DNA of 64,000 nt from Methylobacillus caricis (GCF_020532705.1 NZ_JAJAVD010000001.1:372001-436000); one strand, 5' to 3'; numbered from the stretch's first letter, positions 51,997-62,215 are shown. The notes: generated from the sequence alone by a model not told the origin. Numbers and translations are program-made.

Positions 51997-52026
51997 AAAT
52001 AAAGCCAGGATATCCTGGCTTTATTT
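51997..52026. terminator. Bidirectional terminator between convergent genes
   Basis: 30-bp perfect palindrome with arms AAATAAAGCCAGGAT / ATCCTGGCTTTATTT and T-rich flanks, 32 nt after the diiron-protein stop and 26 nt from the end of the minus-strand KGG gene. Confidence 0.85.
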
Positions 52027-52051
52027 TTATTGCGAAACTACTCGTCGCAGG

Positions 52052-52297
52052 CTAGCGTTTCCCGCTCTTCAGGCCGGCCAGCCGCGCCTCTTGCGAACTA
52101 AATACATGGGCGGTTCCTTTTGCATGGGCGGCCTGCCCGCCTTTCTTGCCCGCAATCCTGGCTGTTGTAGAATCAAACTCGTGAGCGGTTCCTTTTGCGT
52201 GGGCGGCCTTGCCCCCCATGCTGGCAATTTTGCGCTGCTTCTCGGCACTCATTGCCGCGAACCCGCGCGGTGATGAAGAATGTGTTTGTACCATCAT
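52052..52297 (-). CDS. KGG-motif stress protein (YciG/GsiB-like)
   Basis: 81 residues with three imperfect repeats of a ~20-residue unit: RKIASMGGKAAHAKGTAHEF, ARIAGKKGGQAAHAKGTAHVF and ARLAGLKSGKR. These GG-K-A-H repeats are the stress-induced KGG family, hydrophilic proteins induced by general stress and desiccation. Starts MMVQTHSSSPRGFAAMSAEKQ; GGAGG just upstream (revcomp of CCTCC at 52302). Fits the stress-gene theme of the region. Confidence 0.9.
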   Translation of the reverse strand: MMVQTHSSSPRGFAAMSAEKQRKIASMGGKAAHAKGTAHEFDSTTARIAGKKGGQAAHAKGTAHVFSSQEARLAGLKSGKR

Positions 52298-52544
52298 GCT
52301 CCTCCGTTATGAAGTTTAAGAAAAAGTTACCCTGGCGATTACTAACTCATTTCTCCATCGCCGAGGAAAGTGTCTTAATTATTCAAGAGCTGGGGCTGCG
52401 GTTTTATAAGCCTGTGTCTTATAAGGATGTAAGACAATATGACAACAAACTTTAATTGAATTGCTCAAGACATTTCAGGTTTTGAATATCCTGAACGAGA
52501 TAGGAAACGATAGTTTCACCTTCTGCATGCGGACCCTAGATAGT

Positions 52545-53087
52545 TTATTCCTGCGCAACAAAGTCTTCTCGCAGCACTCTGGCTTCTTGAAGGTGGCTTT
52601 CAAGTGCAGGAAGATATTGCAAGGCGAAGGATTTGAGCTCTGGATCTTCTGCGCGCGATGCCGTTTTACTAAATAATTTGACAGCATCCTGTTGCGCGCT
52701 GACGCCTATGGTTTTTGCATAAGACCGGTCAAAATCTGCCCCATCCTTGGAGGATAGAAAACCGTACCGGGCTTTCTGGACGAGTGACGGTTCATCAGGC
52801 AACTTGGTTTGCTTTCTCTGGGCTAGTTGTTTAAGTTGTTCAGTGATTTCATGCCGCTCCTTGATCAAATCGCGTGCAAACTCTTTCACTTTGCCATTGC
52901 TGGATTTGACGATGGCTAACTCACTTGCCTCCATCTGTAATATTCCAAGGCGGGCAATATCTTGCATATAGCCTTTATCCTTGGATGAAAGTTTTTCAGC
53001 CGCAACGAGATCAGACAACAGCATCGGCATGATCACTAAAAGAAGGGCTAGCAGATTAAGACATTTACCGGCAGTAGATTGGGACAT
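52545..53087 (-). CDS. DUF4142 family periplasmic protein
   Basis: 180 residues from the ATG at 53087, which has GGAGGGG about 4 nt upstream; an in-frame ATG at 53123 adds 12 residues. Signal peptide MSQSTAGKCLNLLALLLVIMPMLL... ending near VAAEK. DUF4142 body: YMQDIARLGILQMEASELAIVKSSNGKVKEFARDLIKERHEITEQLKQLA ... FDRSYAKTIGVSAQQDAVKLF ... FALQYLPALESHLQEARVL, a ferritin-like four-helix bundle pattern. Function unknown. Confidence 0.88.
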   Translation of the reverse strand: MSQSTAGKCLNLLALLLVIMPMLLSDLVAAEKLSSKDKGYMQDIARLGILQMEASELAIVKSSNGKVKEFARDLIKERHEITEQLKQLAQRKQTKLPDEPSLVQKARYGFLSSKDGADFDRSYAKTIGVSAQQDAVKLFSKTASRAEDPELKSFALQYLPALESHLQEARVLREDFVAQE

Positions 53088-53297
53088 AAACCCCTCCAGG
53101 CGGAAAAAAAAGTGGTGTTTCATACTGCCTGCTGATGCTGACTCATGGAATCAGAGTCTGCTGATTTTCTTGTAGGAGACAAGAGGACGAGCCAATCTTA
53201 TCGGATGCTTTCCTACAGCGAGTGGCGAAAATGGCCTACATGCTACGACAAATTGGGTGCTTAAAATGATTAGATATCGTGGTATGGATGACAGGTT

Positions 53298-53771
53298 ATG
53301 GAGCTTTTCAGCTTTAGCGTATCACCTTGGGAAATCGTGCTACGCGGCTCCCTTATGTTTTGGTTTCTGTTTGTCATTTTCCGTTTTGTTCTACGGCGAG
53401 ATGTAGGCGATCTTGGCATAGGGGATTTCCTGTTTGTGGTGATTGTGGCGGATGCGTCACAAAACGCGATGAGTGCTGATGCCAAAACCATTGCAGACGG
53501 TGTATTACTGGTGTCGACCTTGTTGGTCTGGAATCTGCTTTTTGACTATTTGAGTTATCGCATTCCTGTCATCAGGCGGTTTACTGAAGCTTCCACCATG
53601 ATGCTGGTGAAAGGTGGAAAAATTCAGTGGCATAACGTTCGGCGAGAGTGGATTACCAAGGAGGAGCTCATGGCCAAGCTGCGGGAAGAAGGCGTGAGCG
53701 ATTTGGCCGATGTGAAGGAGATGCGGTTGGAGTCCGATGGGCAGATCAGCGTCATCCGAATCAGCTCATGA
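53298..53771 (+). CDS. YetF/DUF421 domain membrane protein
   Basis: 157 residues. Three hydrophobic helices (about 10-30, 42-55, 67-85) followed by the DUF421 (YetF) cytoplasmic domain: FTEASTMMLVKGGKIQWHNVRREWITKEELMAKLREEGVSDLADVKEMRLESDGQISVI. Members are small inner-membrane proteins of unknown role, sometimes linked to spore or stress functions. Length is on the short side but normal for the proteobacterial group. Precedes a small ORF by 7 nt. Confidence 0.9.
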   Translation: MELFSFSVSPWEIVLRGSLMFWFLFVIFRFVLRRDVGDLGIGDFLFVVIVADASQNAMSADAKTIADGVLLVSTLLVWNLLFDYLSYRIPVIRRFTEASTMMLVKGGKIQWHNVRREWITKEELMAKLREEGVSDLADVKEMRLESDGQISVIRISS

Positions 53772-53778
53772 ATTATTG

Positions 53779-54018
53779 ATGATACTGGAAAAATTTCACG
53801 CCAATCATGTGTACAAGGACTTAATGATGACTTTTTCATCCGATGGCAACGTCATGGACCTTAATCAATTCAAGTTACGTTTGCAGCAAAGCGGTCTTGA
53901 CCCGTTGAGTGATGATGAGGAAAAGGTTGTGGCGGATTTTCTGCAGCATGCGTGGAGTACAGGTGAGGTCATGGATGAAATCCGCAAGCGCCGTGATCTC
54001 CAGGCAAGTCCGGAGTAA
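53779..54018 (+). CDS. Small helical protein, function unknown
   Basis: 79 residues from ATG 53779, 7 nt after the YetF stop; upstream in-frame ATG 53737 overlaps that gene. Product MILEKFHANHVYKDLMMTFSSDGNVMDLNQFKLRLQQS... is acidic and mostly helical. No family recognised. Tight spacing suggests co-transcription with the YetF gene. Confidence 0.55.
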   Translation: MILEKFHANHVYKDLMMTFSSDGNVMDLNQFKLRLQQSGLDPLSDDEEKVVADFLQHAWSTGEVMDEIRKRRDLQASPE

Positions 54019-54090
54019 GGCGCTCCTTTCAATCTGGCAGGGCATTCCGGTACTCGCCGATTGAGAGGTATCCTTGGTGCTTCCGGCCAG

Positions 54091-54116
54091 TCAACCCCCG
54101 GTTTACCGGGGGTTGA
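54091..54116. terminator. Hairpin between small ORF and ychF
   Basis: Perfect 11-bp stem TCAACCCCCGG / CCGGGGGTTGA with a 4-base loop, placed between convergent genes. T runs are absent, so it may be a weak or factor-assisted terminator. Confidence 0.6.
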
Positions 54117-54136
54117 GTTAAATCGAAAATGTAGCT

Positions 54137-55222
54137 TTATACATTAAATCTGAAGTGCATTACGTCACCATCCTGCACGATGTATTCCTTGCCTTCCAGG
54201 CGCATTTTCCCGGCCTCCTGAGCGCCTTTTTCGCCTTTATGCCTGACATATTCGTCATAAGCAATCACTTCGGCCCGGATGAAGCCTCGCTCAAAATCAG
54301 TATGGATCACCCCGGCAGCTTGTGGTGCTGTTGAGCCTTTGCGTACAGTCCACGCGCGTACTTCCTTCACGCCGGCAGTGAAGTAGGTTTGCAGGCCCAA
54401 CAGATCATAGGCGGCACGGATGACGCGATCCAGGCCAGGCTCTTCCAGGCCAAGTTCAGAGAGGAACATGGCCTTGTCTTCATCTTCCAGGTCGGCGATC
54501 TCGCTTTCGATCTTGGCGCAGATGGAGACCACGGGCGCACCTTCTTTTTTGCCCAGCTCAACTACCTTGTCAAGGAGGGGGTTATTTTCAAAACCGCTTT
54601 CGTCAACGTTGGCAAGATACATCACCGGCTTGACCGTGATCAGGCACAAGGGCTTGATCAGTTTGAGTTGGTCTTCATCCAATCCCAGAGTACGTACAGG
54701 GTGGCCTTGGTCCAGGTGCTTTTGTACTTTTTCCAGGACACTGCAGAGGGCGATCGCTTCTTTATCGCCTGATTTGGCTTTTTTCTGTTCGCGCTGGAAG
54801 GTTTTCTCAACCGTTTCCATATCGGCCAAGGCAAGTTCGGTGTTGATGGTTTCTATATCAGCCAGCGGATCTACCTTGCCTGCAACGTGAACAATATTGC
54901 CATCGTCAAAGCAGCGCACAACGTGGGCAATTGCATCGGTTTCACGGATATTCGCCAGGAATTTATTACCCAGGCCTTCGCCTTTGGAAGCGCCTGCAAC
55001 CAGGCCGGCGATGTCCACGAACTCGACGATGGCAGGCTGGATTTTCTGCGGATTGACGATGTCAATGAGTGGTTGCAAACGCGGGTCAGGCACTTCAACG
55101 ATACCAACGTTCGGTTCTATGGTGCAGAACGGGTAATTGGCGGCTTCGATGCCTGCGCGGGTAATTGCGTTGAAGAGGGTGGATTTTCCTACATTAGGTA
55201 GGCCAACAATGCCGCATTTCAT
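54137..55222 (-). CDS. ychF: Redox-regulated ATPase/GTPase YchF
   Basis: 361 residues, Obg-superfamily P-loop ATPase. [16 protein letters not shown] (G1), [42 protein letters not shown] (G3), a coiled-coil insertion ([21 protein letters not shown]), and the C-terminal TGS domain ([43 protein letters not shown]). Acts on ribosomes and the stress response in other bacteria. Last gene of the block with pth upstream, 28 nt apart, the classic order. Confidence 0.97.
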   Translation of the reverse strand: MKCGIVGLPNVGKSTLFNAITRAGIEAANYPFCTIEPNVGIVEVPDPRLQPLIDIVNPQKIQPAIVEFVDIAGLVAGASKGEGLGNKFLANIRETDAIAHVVRCFDDGNIVHVAGKVDPLADIETINTELALADMETVEKTFQREQKKAKSGDKEAIALCSVLEKVQKHLDQGHPVRTLGLDEDQLKLIKPLCLITVKPVMYLANVDESGFENNPLLDKVVELGKKEGAPVVSICAKIESEIADLEDEDKAMFLSELGLEEPGLDRVIRAAYDLLGLQTYFTAGVKEVRAWTVRKGSTAPQAAGVIHTDFERGFIRAEVIAYDEYVRHKGEKGAQEAGKMRLEGKEYIVQDGDVMHFRFNV

Positions 55223-55250
55223 AATGATTTGCCTGTTCCGGAGTTAAGGA

Positions 55251-55835
55251 TTAATTCTGTTTTGGTTTGGTGTGCAGTTTGAGCATGGCTTCTTCAAACT
55301 TCCCATCCAGCAGCAATGGCAATACACGGGTGCCGTCATCCATGGCACATTCGATCTGCTGCATTTCTTCACGCAATGGGGGTTTCAGCACGTAATGCAC
55401 AACAGCATTGCGATCTCCAGGATGGCCTATACCGAGGCGAAGACGCCAGAAATCATTTGTACCCAGACATGCTGCAATGTCTTTGAGGCCATTATGTCCA
55501 CCGTGTCCACCGCCTTTTTTAAGACGTACTGTACCAGGGGCCAGATCCAATTCATCATGGATCACCATGATCGCTTCAGCAGGAATCTTGTAAAAACGGG
55601 CAAGCGCAGCCACGGAGCGACCGCTCGCATTCATGAACGTGGTTGGCTTTAATAGCCATGCTTCCTGGCCATGATTGAGTCGGCCACTATGGCCGAAAAA
55701 CTTGGTTTCCAGGCTGGTCTTGCTGGAAGTCTCTGCGCATACCTGGTCTATCCACCAGAAGCCAGCATTGTGGCGGGTGTCTTCATATTGGTCACCAGGG
55801 TTACCCAGGCCTACAAAAAGCTTGATACCGGTCAT
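55251..55835 (-). CDS. pth: Peptidyl-tRNA hydrolase
   Basis: 194 residues. KLFVGLGNPGDQYEDTRHNAGFWWID contains the conserved Asn and the catalytic His (H of RHNAG); LKPTTFMNASGRSV and VIHDELDLAPGTVRLKKGGGHGGHNGLKDI hold the other conserved Asn/Asp. Recycles peptidyl-tRNA released early from ribosomes. Between rplY and ychF as usual. Confidence 0.97.
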   Translation of the reverse strand: MTGIKLFVGLGNPGDQYEDTRHNAGFWWIDQVCAETSSKTSLETKFFGHSGRLNHGQEAWLLKPTTFMNASGRSVAALARFYKIPAEAIMVIHDELDLAPGTVRLKKGGGHGGHNGLKDIAACLGTNDFWRLRLGIGHPGDRNAVVHYVLKPPLREEMQQIECAMDDGTRVLPLLLDGKFEEAMLKLHTKPKQN

Positions 55836-55860
55836 AAATATGCTGATCTTTAAATGAATA

Positions 55861-55888
55861 CGCGCGTTCCGGTTGCCCGGAACGCGCG
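55861..55888. terminator. Strong hairpin between rplY and pth
   Basis: Perfect 12-bp G+C-rich stem CGCGCGTTCCGG / CCGGAACGCGCG with a 4-base loop, 21 nt past the rplY stop on the minus strand. No clean T run, so termination or RNA stabilisation is likely but partial. Confidence 0.65.
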
Positions 55889-55909
55889 TTTAAGCATCAA
55901 GCAGCGAGA

Positions 55910-56530
55910 TTATTCTGCTGCTTCGTCACCTTCAACAGCAGTGTCATCAGCAGCTGCACCGCCGCGAGGCTTGGCGATCGACGCAACTGCAGCATCATTT
56001 TCATGCGCCAATTGTACGAACTCAACACCCTTGGGCAGCTTGATTTCAGACAGGTGGATAGAGTGGCCCGCTTCCAGGTTTGCCAGGTCAACTTCGATGA
56101 ATTCCGGCAAATCCTTAGGCAGGCAGCTAACATCGGCTTCTGTCAGGATGTGAGCCACAATGCCGCCACCCAGCTTCACGCCCGGAGCGATTTCAGCGTT
56201 GATGAAGTGCAAAGGCACCTTTACGTGAATCTTCTCGGATGCGCTAACACGCTGGAAGTCAATGTGCTGGATGGTGTTGCGGACTGGATGCAGTTGATAG
56301 TCACGCAGCAGCACTTGTTCTTTCTTGCCGCCGATATCCAGTGTCAGGATAGAGGCATGGAAAGCCTCGTGACGGAACTCAAGGAACAGTTCCTTGTGGT
56401 TGAACTCGAGGCTGACCGCTTCTTTTTCACCACCGTATACTACGCCTGGAACATTGCCAGCGCGACGGAGACGGCGGCTCGCACCCGTACCTTTGCCTTC
56501 GCGCGTGCTTGCTTTAATTACAATAGCCAT
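55910..56530 (-). CDS. rplY: 50S ribosomal protein L25/general stress protein Ctc
   Basis: 206 residues, the long L25-Ctc form. N-terminal L25 5S-rRNA-binding domain ([32 protein letters not shown] ... [22 protein letters not shown]), then the C-terminal Ctc beta domain ([64 protein letters not shown]) and an acidic end. Follows prs by 95 nt, as typical. Confidence 0.97.
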   Translation of the reverse strand: MAIVIKASTREGKGTGASRRLRRAGNVPGVVYGGEKEAVSLEFNHKELFLEFRHEAFHASILTLDIGGKKEQVLLRDYQLHPVRNTIQHIDFQRVSASEKIHVKVPLHFINAEIAPGVKLGGGIVAHILTEADVSCLPKDLPEFIEVDLANLEAGHSIHLSEIKLPKGVEFVQLAHENDAAVASIAKPRGGAAADDTAVEGDEAAE

Positions 56531-56625
56531 TTTACTACTCCTAAAAAGAGCCCTAGAGCTCTGGGTTGCCTGTTATCCGCGACCAGATAACAGAATAAGG
56601 TCAATGCATTCGCATTGACCGAAAC

Positions 56626-57576
56626 TTATTCTGCAAACATCGAGCTTACAGAGTCTTCATTGCTGATGCGGCGTATGGTTTCCGCAAACAGTTGTGCAGT
56701 GCTCAGCAATCTGATCTTGGAGGATGAGAGTGCATTGGAACGCAATGGGATGGTGTTGGTCACTACCAGTTCATCCAGCTCGGAATTGGTAATTCTTGAT
56801 ACTGCCTCACCCGAAAGCACTGGGTGGGTGCAATAGGCAATGACCTTGCGAGCGCCTTGTTGCTTGAGGGCAACGGCAGCTTCACACAAAGTATTGGCAG
56901 TGTCTACCATATCATCCATCAGCACACAGGTGCGGTCATTCACATCCCCGATGATATTCATTACCTTGGCCACATTTGGTTTTGGGCGGCGCTTGTCGAT
57001 AATGGCCAGATCTACGTTCAGCTGCTTCGCTGCTGCACGTGCCCGTACAACGCCGCCAACATCGGGTGATACGACTACCAGGTTTTCATGATTTTGCTTG
57101 AGCAAGTCGTCAAGCAAGATAGGCGTTGCATAAATATTGTCGACAGGAATGTCGAAAAATCCCTGAATCTGGTCCGAGTGCAAGTCCATGGTCAGCAGGC
57201 GGTTAACTCCAACGCTGGTAAGCATGTTGGCGATCACCTTGGCAGTGATCGCTACACGTGCAGAGCGTGGCCGCCTATCCTGGCGGGCGTAGCCGAAATA
57301 TGGAATTGCTGCTGTAATGCGGCCCGCAGAGGACCGACGTAACGCATCAACCATCACCATGACTTCCATGAGATTGTCATTGGTTGGCATACAGGTGGAT
57401 TGCAGGATGAACACGTCCTTGCCGCGGACATTGTCCAGCAACTCGACCATCACCTCGCCATCACTGAAGCGATCGACTGTCGCGCGCCCCAGCTCTATGC
57501 CCAAGTGGTTTACTACTTCTTCGGCAAGCGTACGGTTCGCATTGCCGGTAAATACCATCATGTCGCCGCGGGCCAC
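56626..57576 (-). CDS. prs: Ribose-phosphate pyrophosphokinase
   Basis: 316 residues. Forms PRPP from ribose-5-phosphate and [41 protein letters not shown] at the start, YARQDRRPR, the PRPP synthase signature [31 protein letters not shown] and [17 protein letters not shown] (PRPP-binding loop). Full length. Sits between tRNA-Gln and rplY. Confidence 0.98.
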   Translation of the reverse strand: MARGDMMVFTGNANRTLAEEVVNHLGIELGRATVDRFSDGEVMVELLDNVRGKDVFILQSTCMPTNDNLMEVMVMVDALRRSSAGRITAAIPYFGYARQDRRPRSARVAITAKVIANMLTSVGVNRLLTMDLHSDQIQGFFDIPVDNIYATPILLDDLLKQNHENLVVVSPDVGGVVRARAAAKQLNVDLAIIDKRRPKPNVAKVMNIIGDVNDRTCVLMDDMVDTANTLCEAAVALKQQGARKVIAYCTHPVLSGEAVSRITNSELDELVVTNTIPLRSNALSSSKIRLLSTAQLFAETIRRISNEDSVSSMFAE

Positions 57577-57614
57577 AGTGGAATCCTTTTGTTAATAAAT
57601 CGCGTACAAAAAAC

Positions 57615-57647
57615 AAAAGCGTGTAATTTTTTAAGTTACACGCTTTT
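57615..57647 (-). terminator. Terminator after tRNA-Gln
   Basis: Perfect 12-bp stem AAAAGCGTGTAA / TTACACGCTTTT, 9-base loop, T-rich on the minus strand. Lies between the tRNA and prs, so prs probably has its own promoter or is reached by read-through. Confidence 0.8.
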
Positions 57648-57651
57648 ATTC

Positions 57652-57728
57652 TGGCTGGGGAAGAAGGATTCGAACCTTCGCATGCCGGAATCAAAATCCG
57701 GTGCCTTAACCAGCTTGGCGACTCCCCA
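57652..57728 (-). tRNA. tRNA-Gln (TTG)
   Basis: Minus strand, 77 nt with encoded CCA. Acceptor TGGGGAG / TTCCCCA, discriminator G; D arm GCCAAGCTGGTTAAGGC; anticodon stem CCGGA / TCCGG with loop TTTTGAT, anticodon TTG; T arm AGGTTCGAATCCT. Between ispE and prs, its conserved place in this group. Confidence 0.95.
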
Positions 57729-57742
57729 ATTGATCGGTTTCC

Positions 57743-58612
57743 TCAGGTTGCAAAGCTGTGCAGCGGATGCTGGTGTAAACCTTTTGCATAGAATCCTGAA
57801 ATCTCACATCCTGCAATTTCTTGCAGCTCACGACGTTCAGTGACTCTTGCCAACACAGCTTCTGCTTCTTCCTGGCTCTGCATCTCTACGAACACTGAAG
57901 CGCCAGAACCACTCATGCGAGCCTGCGAAAATTGCGTTAGCCATTCCAGGCAGCTTGCAACAGCGGGATATTGCTGACAAACCACAGTTTCGAGATCGTT
58001 GTGAACCAAGTCCCTCAGAAAGGCCGCTATTGTCGTGGGATTCGTGTTCCTTGTCAATTCCCTCGATGCAAAAATTTCTGCAGTCGAAATGTGCACTTGT
58101 GGAGTCAATACCAGGTAATGTGCGGAAGGTAATTGAATTGACTGCAATTTTTCGCCTATACCTTCCACCCAGGCGTTTTCACCAAAAATAAAAAAAGGTA
58201 CGTCTGCTCCCAACTGCAGGCCAAGTGAGATGAGCTCTGTACGGCTGAGATCAAGCTGCCACAGGCGATTGAGTGCCAACAGCACGGTGGCGGCATCTGA
58301 ACTTCCCCCGCCCAGGCCGCCTCCCATAGGAGTGCGTTTTGTGACAAAAATATCAGTGCCCCACTTGCTGTTCGTATGTTGCTTTAGCAGTTTTGCAGCA
58401 CGCATGCAGAGATCTTGCTCTTCAGGCACGCCCTGTATGGCCAAGCTGCGCTGGATAAGGCCGTCCTTACGTGGCCTGATATGGACGGTATCGCCAAACT
58501 CGAGCAGGCGGAAAACGCTTTGCAACAGGTGATATCCGTCGCTGCGCCGGCCGATAATATGCAAAAACAAGTTGATTTTCGCGGGTGCCGGAAATAGCTG
58601 AAAGTCTTGCAT
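57743..58612 (-). CDS. ispE: 4-diphosphocytidyl-2-C-methyl-D-erythritol kinase IspE
   Basis: 289 residues from ATG 58612. GHMP kinase of the MEP isoprenoid pathway: [27 protein letters not shown] with the catalytic Lys, then [22 protein letters not shown] (ATP loop) and [13 protein letters not shown] (GHMP C motif). ATG 58612 places PAKxNL at residue 10, as in other IspE; an in-frame ATG at 58660 would overlap lolB by 22 nt. No strong Shine-Dalgarno for either. Confidence 0.95.
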   Translation of the reverse strand: MQDFQLFPAPAKINLFLHIIGRRSDGYHLLQSVFRLLEFGDTVHIRPRKDGLIQRSLAIQGVPEEQDLCMRAAKLLKQHTNSKWGTDIFVTKRTPMGGGLGGGSSDAATVLLALNRLWQLDLSRTELISLGLQLGADVPFFIFGENAWVEGIGEKLQSIQLPSAHYLVLTPQVHISTAEIFASRELTRNTNPTTIAAFLRDLVHNDLETVVCQQYPAVASCLEWLTQFSQARMSGSGASVFVEMQSQEEAEAVLARVTERRELQEIAGCEISGFYAKGLHQHPLHSFAT

Positions 58613-58638
58613 TGGTGAAAGTGAATGGTCTTTAGGGT

Positions 58639-59250
58639 TTATTGATTCAAGGATTGCCATTGCTGCACAATCAGCTTGAGGGTCAGCTGCGCGCTGCGCA
58701 GTGTAATTTTGCTAGGGAGCTGGTAGCCGTCTGCAAGGACATATTGCCCATATTCGATATCCCAGCCGTCTTGCTTGAGCGTGAGCAGGCGTCCTTGCTC
58801 GTCCCACGTGGAGGATTCAATGGCAGTATGGCTTGGTTTCCCCAGTGCCCAGTCAGAAAGCCCGGTCATGGGCAGGCGCCAGCCGAGATTCTGTTCTGTC
58901 AGCGTTTCAGCATCCTGGGCCTGATAGGCCTTGTTATCGCTGGTCTTGAGGCTGACACCATCAGGGGAGCGGCTAATTGTGGCAACCTGGCTGCCCAGCG
59001 GCGAGAACAGGGCAATATCGTCGTTGCTTGCAGCATGTCGCCATTGGGTAGACCCCGAAAATCCCTTGGCTGCCGTTTGCACGCCAATGCGACCCTGAAG
59101 TTTGAATGACTTGATGCGTGCGACCGTTTCTAGATGTTGCTGGTGCAGCTCTGGTGTGCTGGGAGGTAAGGACGGGCCGCTGGGCATGCTGGCACAGCCA
59201 GCCAGCAATAATAGGGCAAGGCTGGCCAGCCAGCGAAATGGGTATTGCAT
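58639..59250 (-). CDS. lolB: Outer-membrane lipoprotein LolB
   Basis: 203 residues. Lipoprotein signal [21 protein letters not shown] with lipobox LAGC. LolB body: [45 protein letters not shown] ... [16 protein letters not shown], an open beta-barrel that receives lipoproteins from LolA and inserts them in the outer membrane. One nucleotide from the TPR gene upstream and 26 nt from ispE, the standard betaproteobacterial arrangement. Confidence 0.96.
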   Translation of the reverse strand: MQYPFRWLASLALLLLAGCASMPSGPSLPPSTPELHQQHLETVARIKSFKLQGRIGVQTAAKGFSGSTQWRHAASNDDIALFSPLGSQVATISRSPDGVSLKTSDNKAYQAQDAETLTEQNLGWRLPMTGLSDWALGKPSHTAIESSTWDEQGRLLTLKQDGWDIEYGQYVLADGYQLPSKITLRSAQLTLKLIVQQWQSLNQ

Positions 59251-59251
59251 G

Positions 59252-60949
59252 CTAGCGCTTGAATTTCCTGTTGGTGCTTAGCAATACTTCGTTTTCAGGA
59301 AATTCTGCCAAGGCAGCTTCCCAGGTTTGCACGGCTTCATCGCGCTTGCCTTGCTTCCATAAGACTTCGCCAAGGTGGGCAGCAATTTCCGGGTCGCTTT
59401 GCTGTGAATATGCGCGGCGCAGGTAGTCCAATGCCGTATCGAGCTTGCCAAGGCGATAGTAGACCCAGCCCATGCTGTCGAGAATATAGTGGTCATCCGG
59501 GCTTAATGCATGGGCTTTTTCTATCAGTGTTTTCGCTTCCTCCAGCTTGATGTTGCGATCAGCCAGTGAGTAGCCGAGGGCATTGTAGGCTTGTGAGAAT
59601 TCAGGCTGCAGTTTGATCAGTTTGCGTAGTTCCCTTTCCATGACATCCAGTTTCTGTACGCGTTCGGCGGCCATGGCATAGTCATAGATCAACTCTGGGC
59701 TGTTCGGCAACGTATTAATGGCGTTCTCAAGCCGGGTGAATGCCTCTTGGTGGCGCTTTGCCTGCGTCAATACATTTGCCTGGGCGTGCACTACTGCAGC
59801 GCGCTGGACATCTGTCAGGCCCTTGAGGTTTTCCAGTGAGTTGATGGCGGCGTCTATGCCTTGCTTGCGGGCAATGACATTGGCTACTCCCAGTTGGGCA
59901 TCTACATACCGCACTTCACCGGGGGATACTTTGCTATACCAGCCGACGGCCTCATCGTCATTGCGTTTTTTCTCGGCGATCTGCCCCAGATAGATATAGG
60001 CCTGGTCTTTATCCTTGAAATCTTTCGCCAACGCCTGGGTCAGGTATTTCTCAGCTTCATCCAGCTCTCCTGACTGTAGTGAAAGCAGGCCTACAACGAC
60101 CAGGATCTCCGGATTGCCATTGGAGGCCTGTATCAACTTGATGAACTCATCCTTGGCTTCGTCAAATTTCTTTTGGCCAGCCAGGATGCGGGCCATGGCC
60201 AGACGGACTTCATTGGCTTCGGGATATTTGCTTAGGTATTGGCGATAGAAGGTGACTGCCTGGTCAGGGGATTGCCCAAGCAGGACCTGGCCTTGCATCA
60301 GGGCTGCCATTTCCCAGCCTGGACGCATCTGGTTGGCGGTATTGAGTTCGTTCAGCGCCAGCTGGATATCGCCTGCATTCCATGCGGCATGTGCAATTGA
60401 AAAGTGGGCTTCCGGAAGCTCGGGATAACTTTTGGCCAAATCCTGAACCAGCGTGAGCACTGCAGCCTTGTTGGGTTGCCGGGAAAGCAGGCTGTTCAGG
60501 AACATGAAGCCGCTGGGGCGAGCTTCTTCATTTGCCAATAGTTTCTGCAGGTGAGGTTTTGCCTCGGATAATTTTCCGGTGTTGATCAACATCTGAGTCA
60601 ATGCCTGATGGGCTTCTGTTGACTCGGGATCCAGCTGCGACCAGAGATTGGCGGCTTCAATCGCTGTCCTGCCGTCATTGCCGATCACGGCGGTTTTGGC
60701 TGCGCGTTCGGCCAGTCGGGAATCCTTGCTGCCTTTTGCCAGATCCAGAAATACGGCACTTGCCAAGTCATATTGGCCACGTTGGCCGGCGATTTCCCCG
60801 ATCAGGTATTTGTAGACAAATTCCCCTGTTAACGCAGGCTCATCAGGATTACTGGCCGTGGTCTGGGTAGCGGCAAAGGTTGCATGGTTCATGCCTAGTG
60901 TCATTACCGCGGAGGCGACGGTTATTTTAATAATTTTGCTGATAGGCAT
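59252..60949 (-). CDS. Secreted tetratricopeptide-repeat protein
   Basis: 565 residues. Signal peptide MPISKIIKITVASAVMTLGM... ending at ATFAAT, then about ten TPR-like helix pairs (for example EANEVRLAMARILAGQKKFDEAKDEFIKLIQ, AQAYNALGYSLADRNIKLEEAKTLIEKAHALSPDDHYILDSMGWVYYRLGKLDTALDYLRRAY). TPR proteins in this place, directly before lolB, are conserved and thought to help outer-membrane assembly or lipoprotein transport; exact role unknown. Confidence 0.9.
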   Translation of the reverse strand: MPISKIIKITVASAVMTLGMNHATFAATQTTASNPDEPALTGEFVYKYLIGEIAGQRGQYDLASAVFLDLAKGSKDSRLAERAAKTAVIGNDGRTAIEAANLWSQLDPESTEAHQALTQMLINTGKLSEAKPHLQKLLANEEARPSGFMFLNSLLSRQPNKAAVLTLVQDLAKSYPELPEAHFSIAHAAWNAGDIQLALNELNTANQMRPGWEMAALMQGQVLLGQSPDQAVTFYRQYLSKYPEANEVRLAMARILAGQKKFDEAKDEFIKLIQASNGNPEILVVVGLLSLQSGELDEAEKYLTQALAKDFKDKDQAYIYLGQIAEKKRNDDEAVGWYSKVSPGEVRYVDAQLGVANVIARKQGIDAAINSLENLKGLTDVQRAAVVHAQANVLTQAKRHQEAFTRLENAINTLPNSPELIYDYAMAAERVQKLDVMERELRKLIKLQPEFSQAYNALGYSLADRNIKLEEAKTLIEKAHALSPDDHYILDSMGWVYYRLGKLDTALDYLRRAYSQQSDPEIAAHLGEVLWKQGKRDEAVQTWEAALAEFPENEVLLSTNRKFKR

Positions 60950-61246
60950 TTTATAAGAGGTCTCATTGCTAGATTGATGATGTCAAATATGAGGATTTGC
61001 TGTCCCGGTTTCAATGGCATAGAGGAAACCTTTGCAGGATTTTGCATCTCTATGCTTAGTCCGTGACACTAGCTGCAAGTTCATCCATAATGAAGTTCGA
61101 CTATAGCCGTTTTAATTATGATTTTTCAATAGTGACAACATCAATATATTCCCGGCGACCACCTTGGATTAAAATACTTCGCGCTTGACAGTTGTCAGGC
61201 GTTTTTTTAACTTAGCACCCCTTAAACCGGATATCCCATAGAATTT
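60950..61246. other. Divergent intergenic region between TPR and ABC genes
   Basis: About 297 bases. A consensus -35 TTGACA at 61185-61190 is part of the small inverted repeat TGACA-GT-TGTCA; the matching -10 is weak. No other feature seen. Confidence 0.3.
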
Positions 61247-62182
61247 ATGACGACTATTACCGTAGAGGCATCAGATTTAACCCGCAAATATGGCGGTCGT
61301 GCAGCAGTCAGCAATGTGAGCTTTTCGCTGAACAAGGGAGAGGTCCTGGGTTTTCTCGGCCCGAATGGGGCTGGTAAGTCGACCACAATGAAGATGTTGA
61401 CTGGCAATCTTGCGCCCAGCAACGGCTCGGTGAAAATTTGCGGTATCGACATGATCGAAAAACCCAAGGATGCCAAGGCGCTGATCGGATATCTCCCAGA
61501 GCAGCCGCCCCTCTATCGCGAACTGACGGTAGATGAGTTTCTGACGATTGCCGCACGTTTGCACCGGGTCAGCCGTGGCCATATCAAAAAAGCGGTGGAT
61601 ATCGCCAAGCAGCGCTGCGGTCTCACTGAAATGGGCAAGCGCCTGATCGAGAATCTTTCCAAAGGCTACCAGCAACGCGTCGGGATTGCACAGGCGATCA
61701 TTCATAACCCCATGGTGGTGATTCTGGATGAGCCAACGGTTGGCCTTGATCCGATTCAGATTCGTGACATCCGTGCCCTGATCAAGGAGCTGGGGGGGGA
61801 GCATAGCGTCATTCTTTCCACCCACATCCTGCCTGAGGTCGAGATGGTCTGTGATCGGGTGCAGATCATACACAAGGGTTCCCTTGTGTTTAACGGTTCT
61901 ATCGATGTGCTTAAGGAACAGCGTCACGGCAACCGGTTATTGCTGGGCTTGCATCATCCACCTGCCACTGAGTCACTGCTTGCCATCCCCGGTGTTGAAA
62001 GTGTGGATGCTGTTGAAGGCGGGTTCCTGCGCGTACACCACACACCTGGCCATGTGCCTGCTGAAGCGCTGGTGCAAGCAGCTGTCAGCCAGGGATGGGG
62101 TTTGTTCCAGATCAATCCTGATCAGACCAGCCTTGAAGAAGTTTTCGTTCAATTAACATTCCAGGAACCAGCTGCTGCCTGA
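61247..62182 (+). CDS. ABC transporter ATP-binding protein, GldA/ABC-2 type
   Basis: 311 residues. Walker A GPNGAGKST, Q-loop YLPEQPP, signature LSKGYQQRVGIAQA, Walker B VVILDEPTVGLDP, H-loop STHIL. The C-terminal ~90 residues form the regulatory extension of ABC-2 exporters. First gene of a GldA-GldF-GldG set whose other two members follow at 62216 and 62975. Confidence 0.95.
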   Translation: MTTITVEASDLTRKYGGRAAVSNVSFSLNKGEVLGFLGPNGAGKSTTMKMLTGNLAPSNGSVKICGIDMIEKPKDAKALIGYLPEQPPLYRELTVDEFLTIAARLHRVSRGHIKKAVDIAKQRCGLTEMGKRLIENLSKGYQQRVGIAQAIIHNPMVVILDEPTVGLDPIQIRDIRALIKELGGEHSVILSTHILPEVEMVCDRVQIIHKGSLVFNGSIDVLKEQRHGNRLLLGLHHPPATESLLAIPGVESVDAVEGGFLRVHHTPGHVPAEALVQAAVSQGWGLFQINPDQTSLEEVFVQLTFQEPAAA

Positions 62183-62215
62183 TAGGTGCAGTTTTCCCAA
62201 GAGGGTGCTTCATTC

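Noticed and set aside
61277-61927. 216-codon minus-strand ORF over the ABC ATPase
   Set aside because: Antisense shadow; Walker motifs are on the plus strand.
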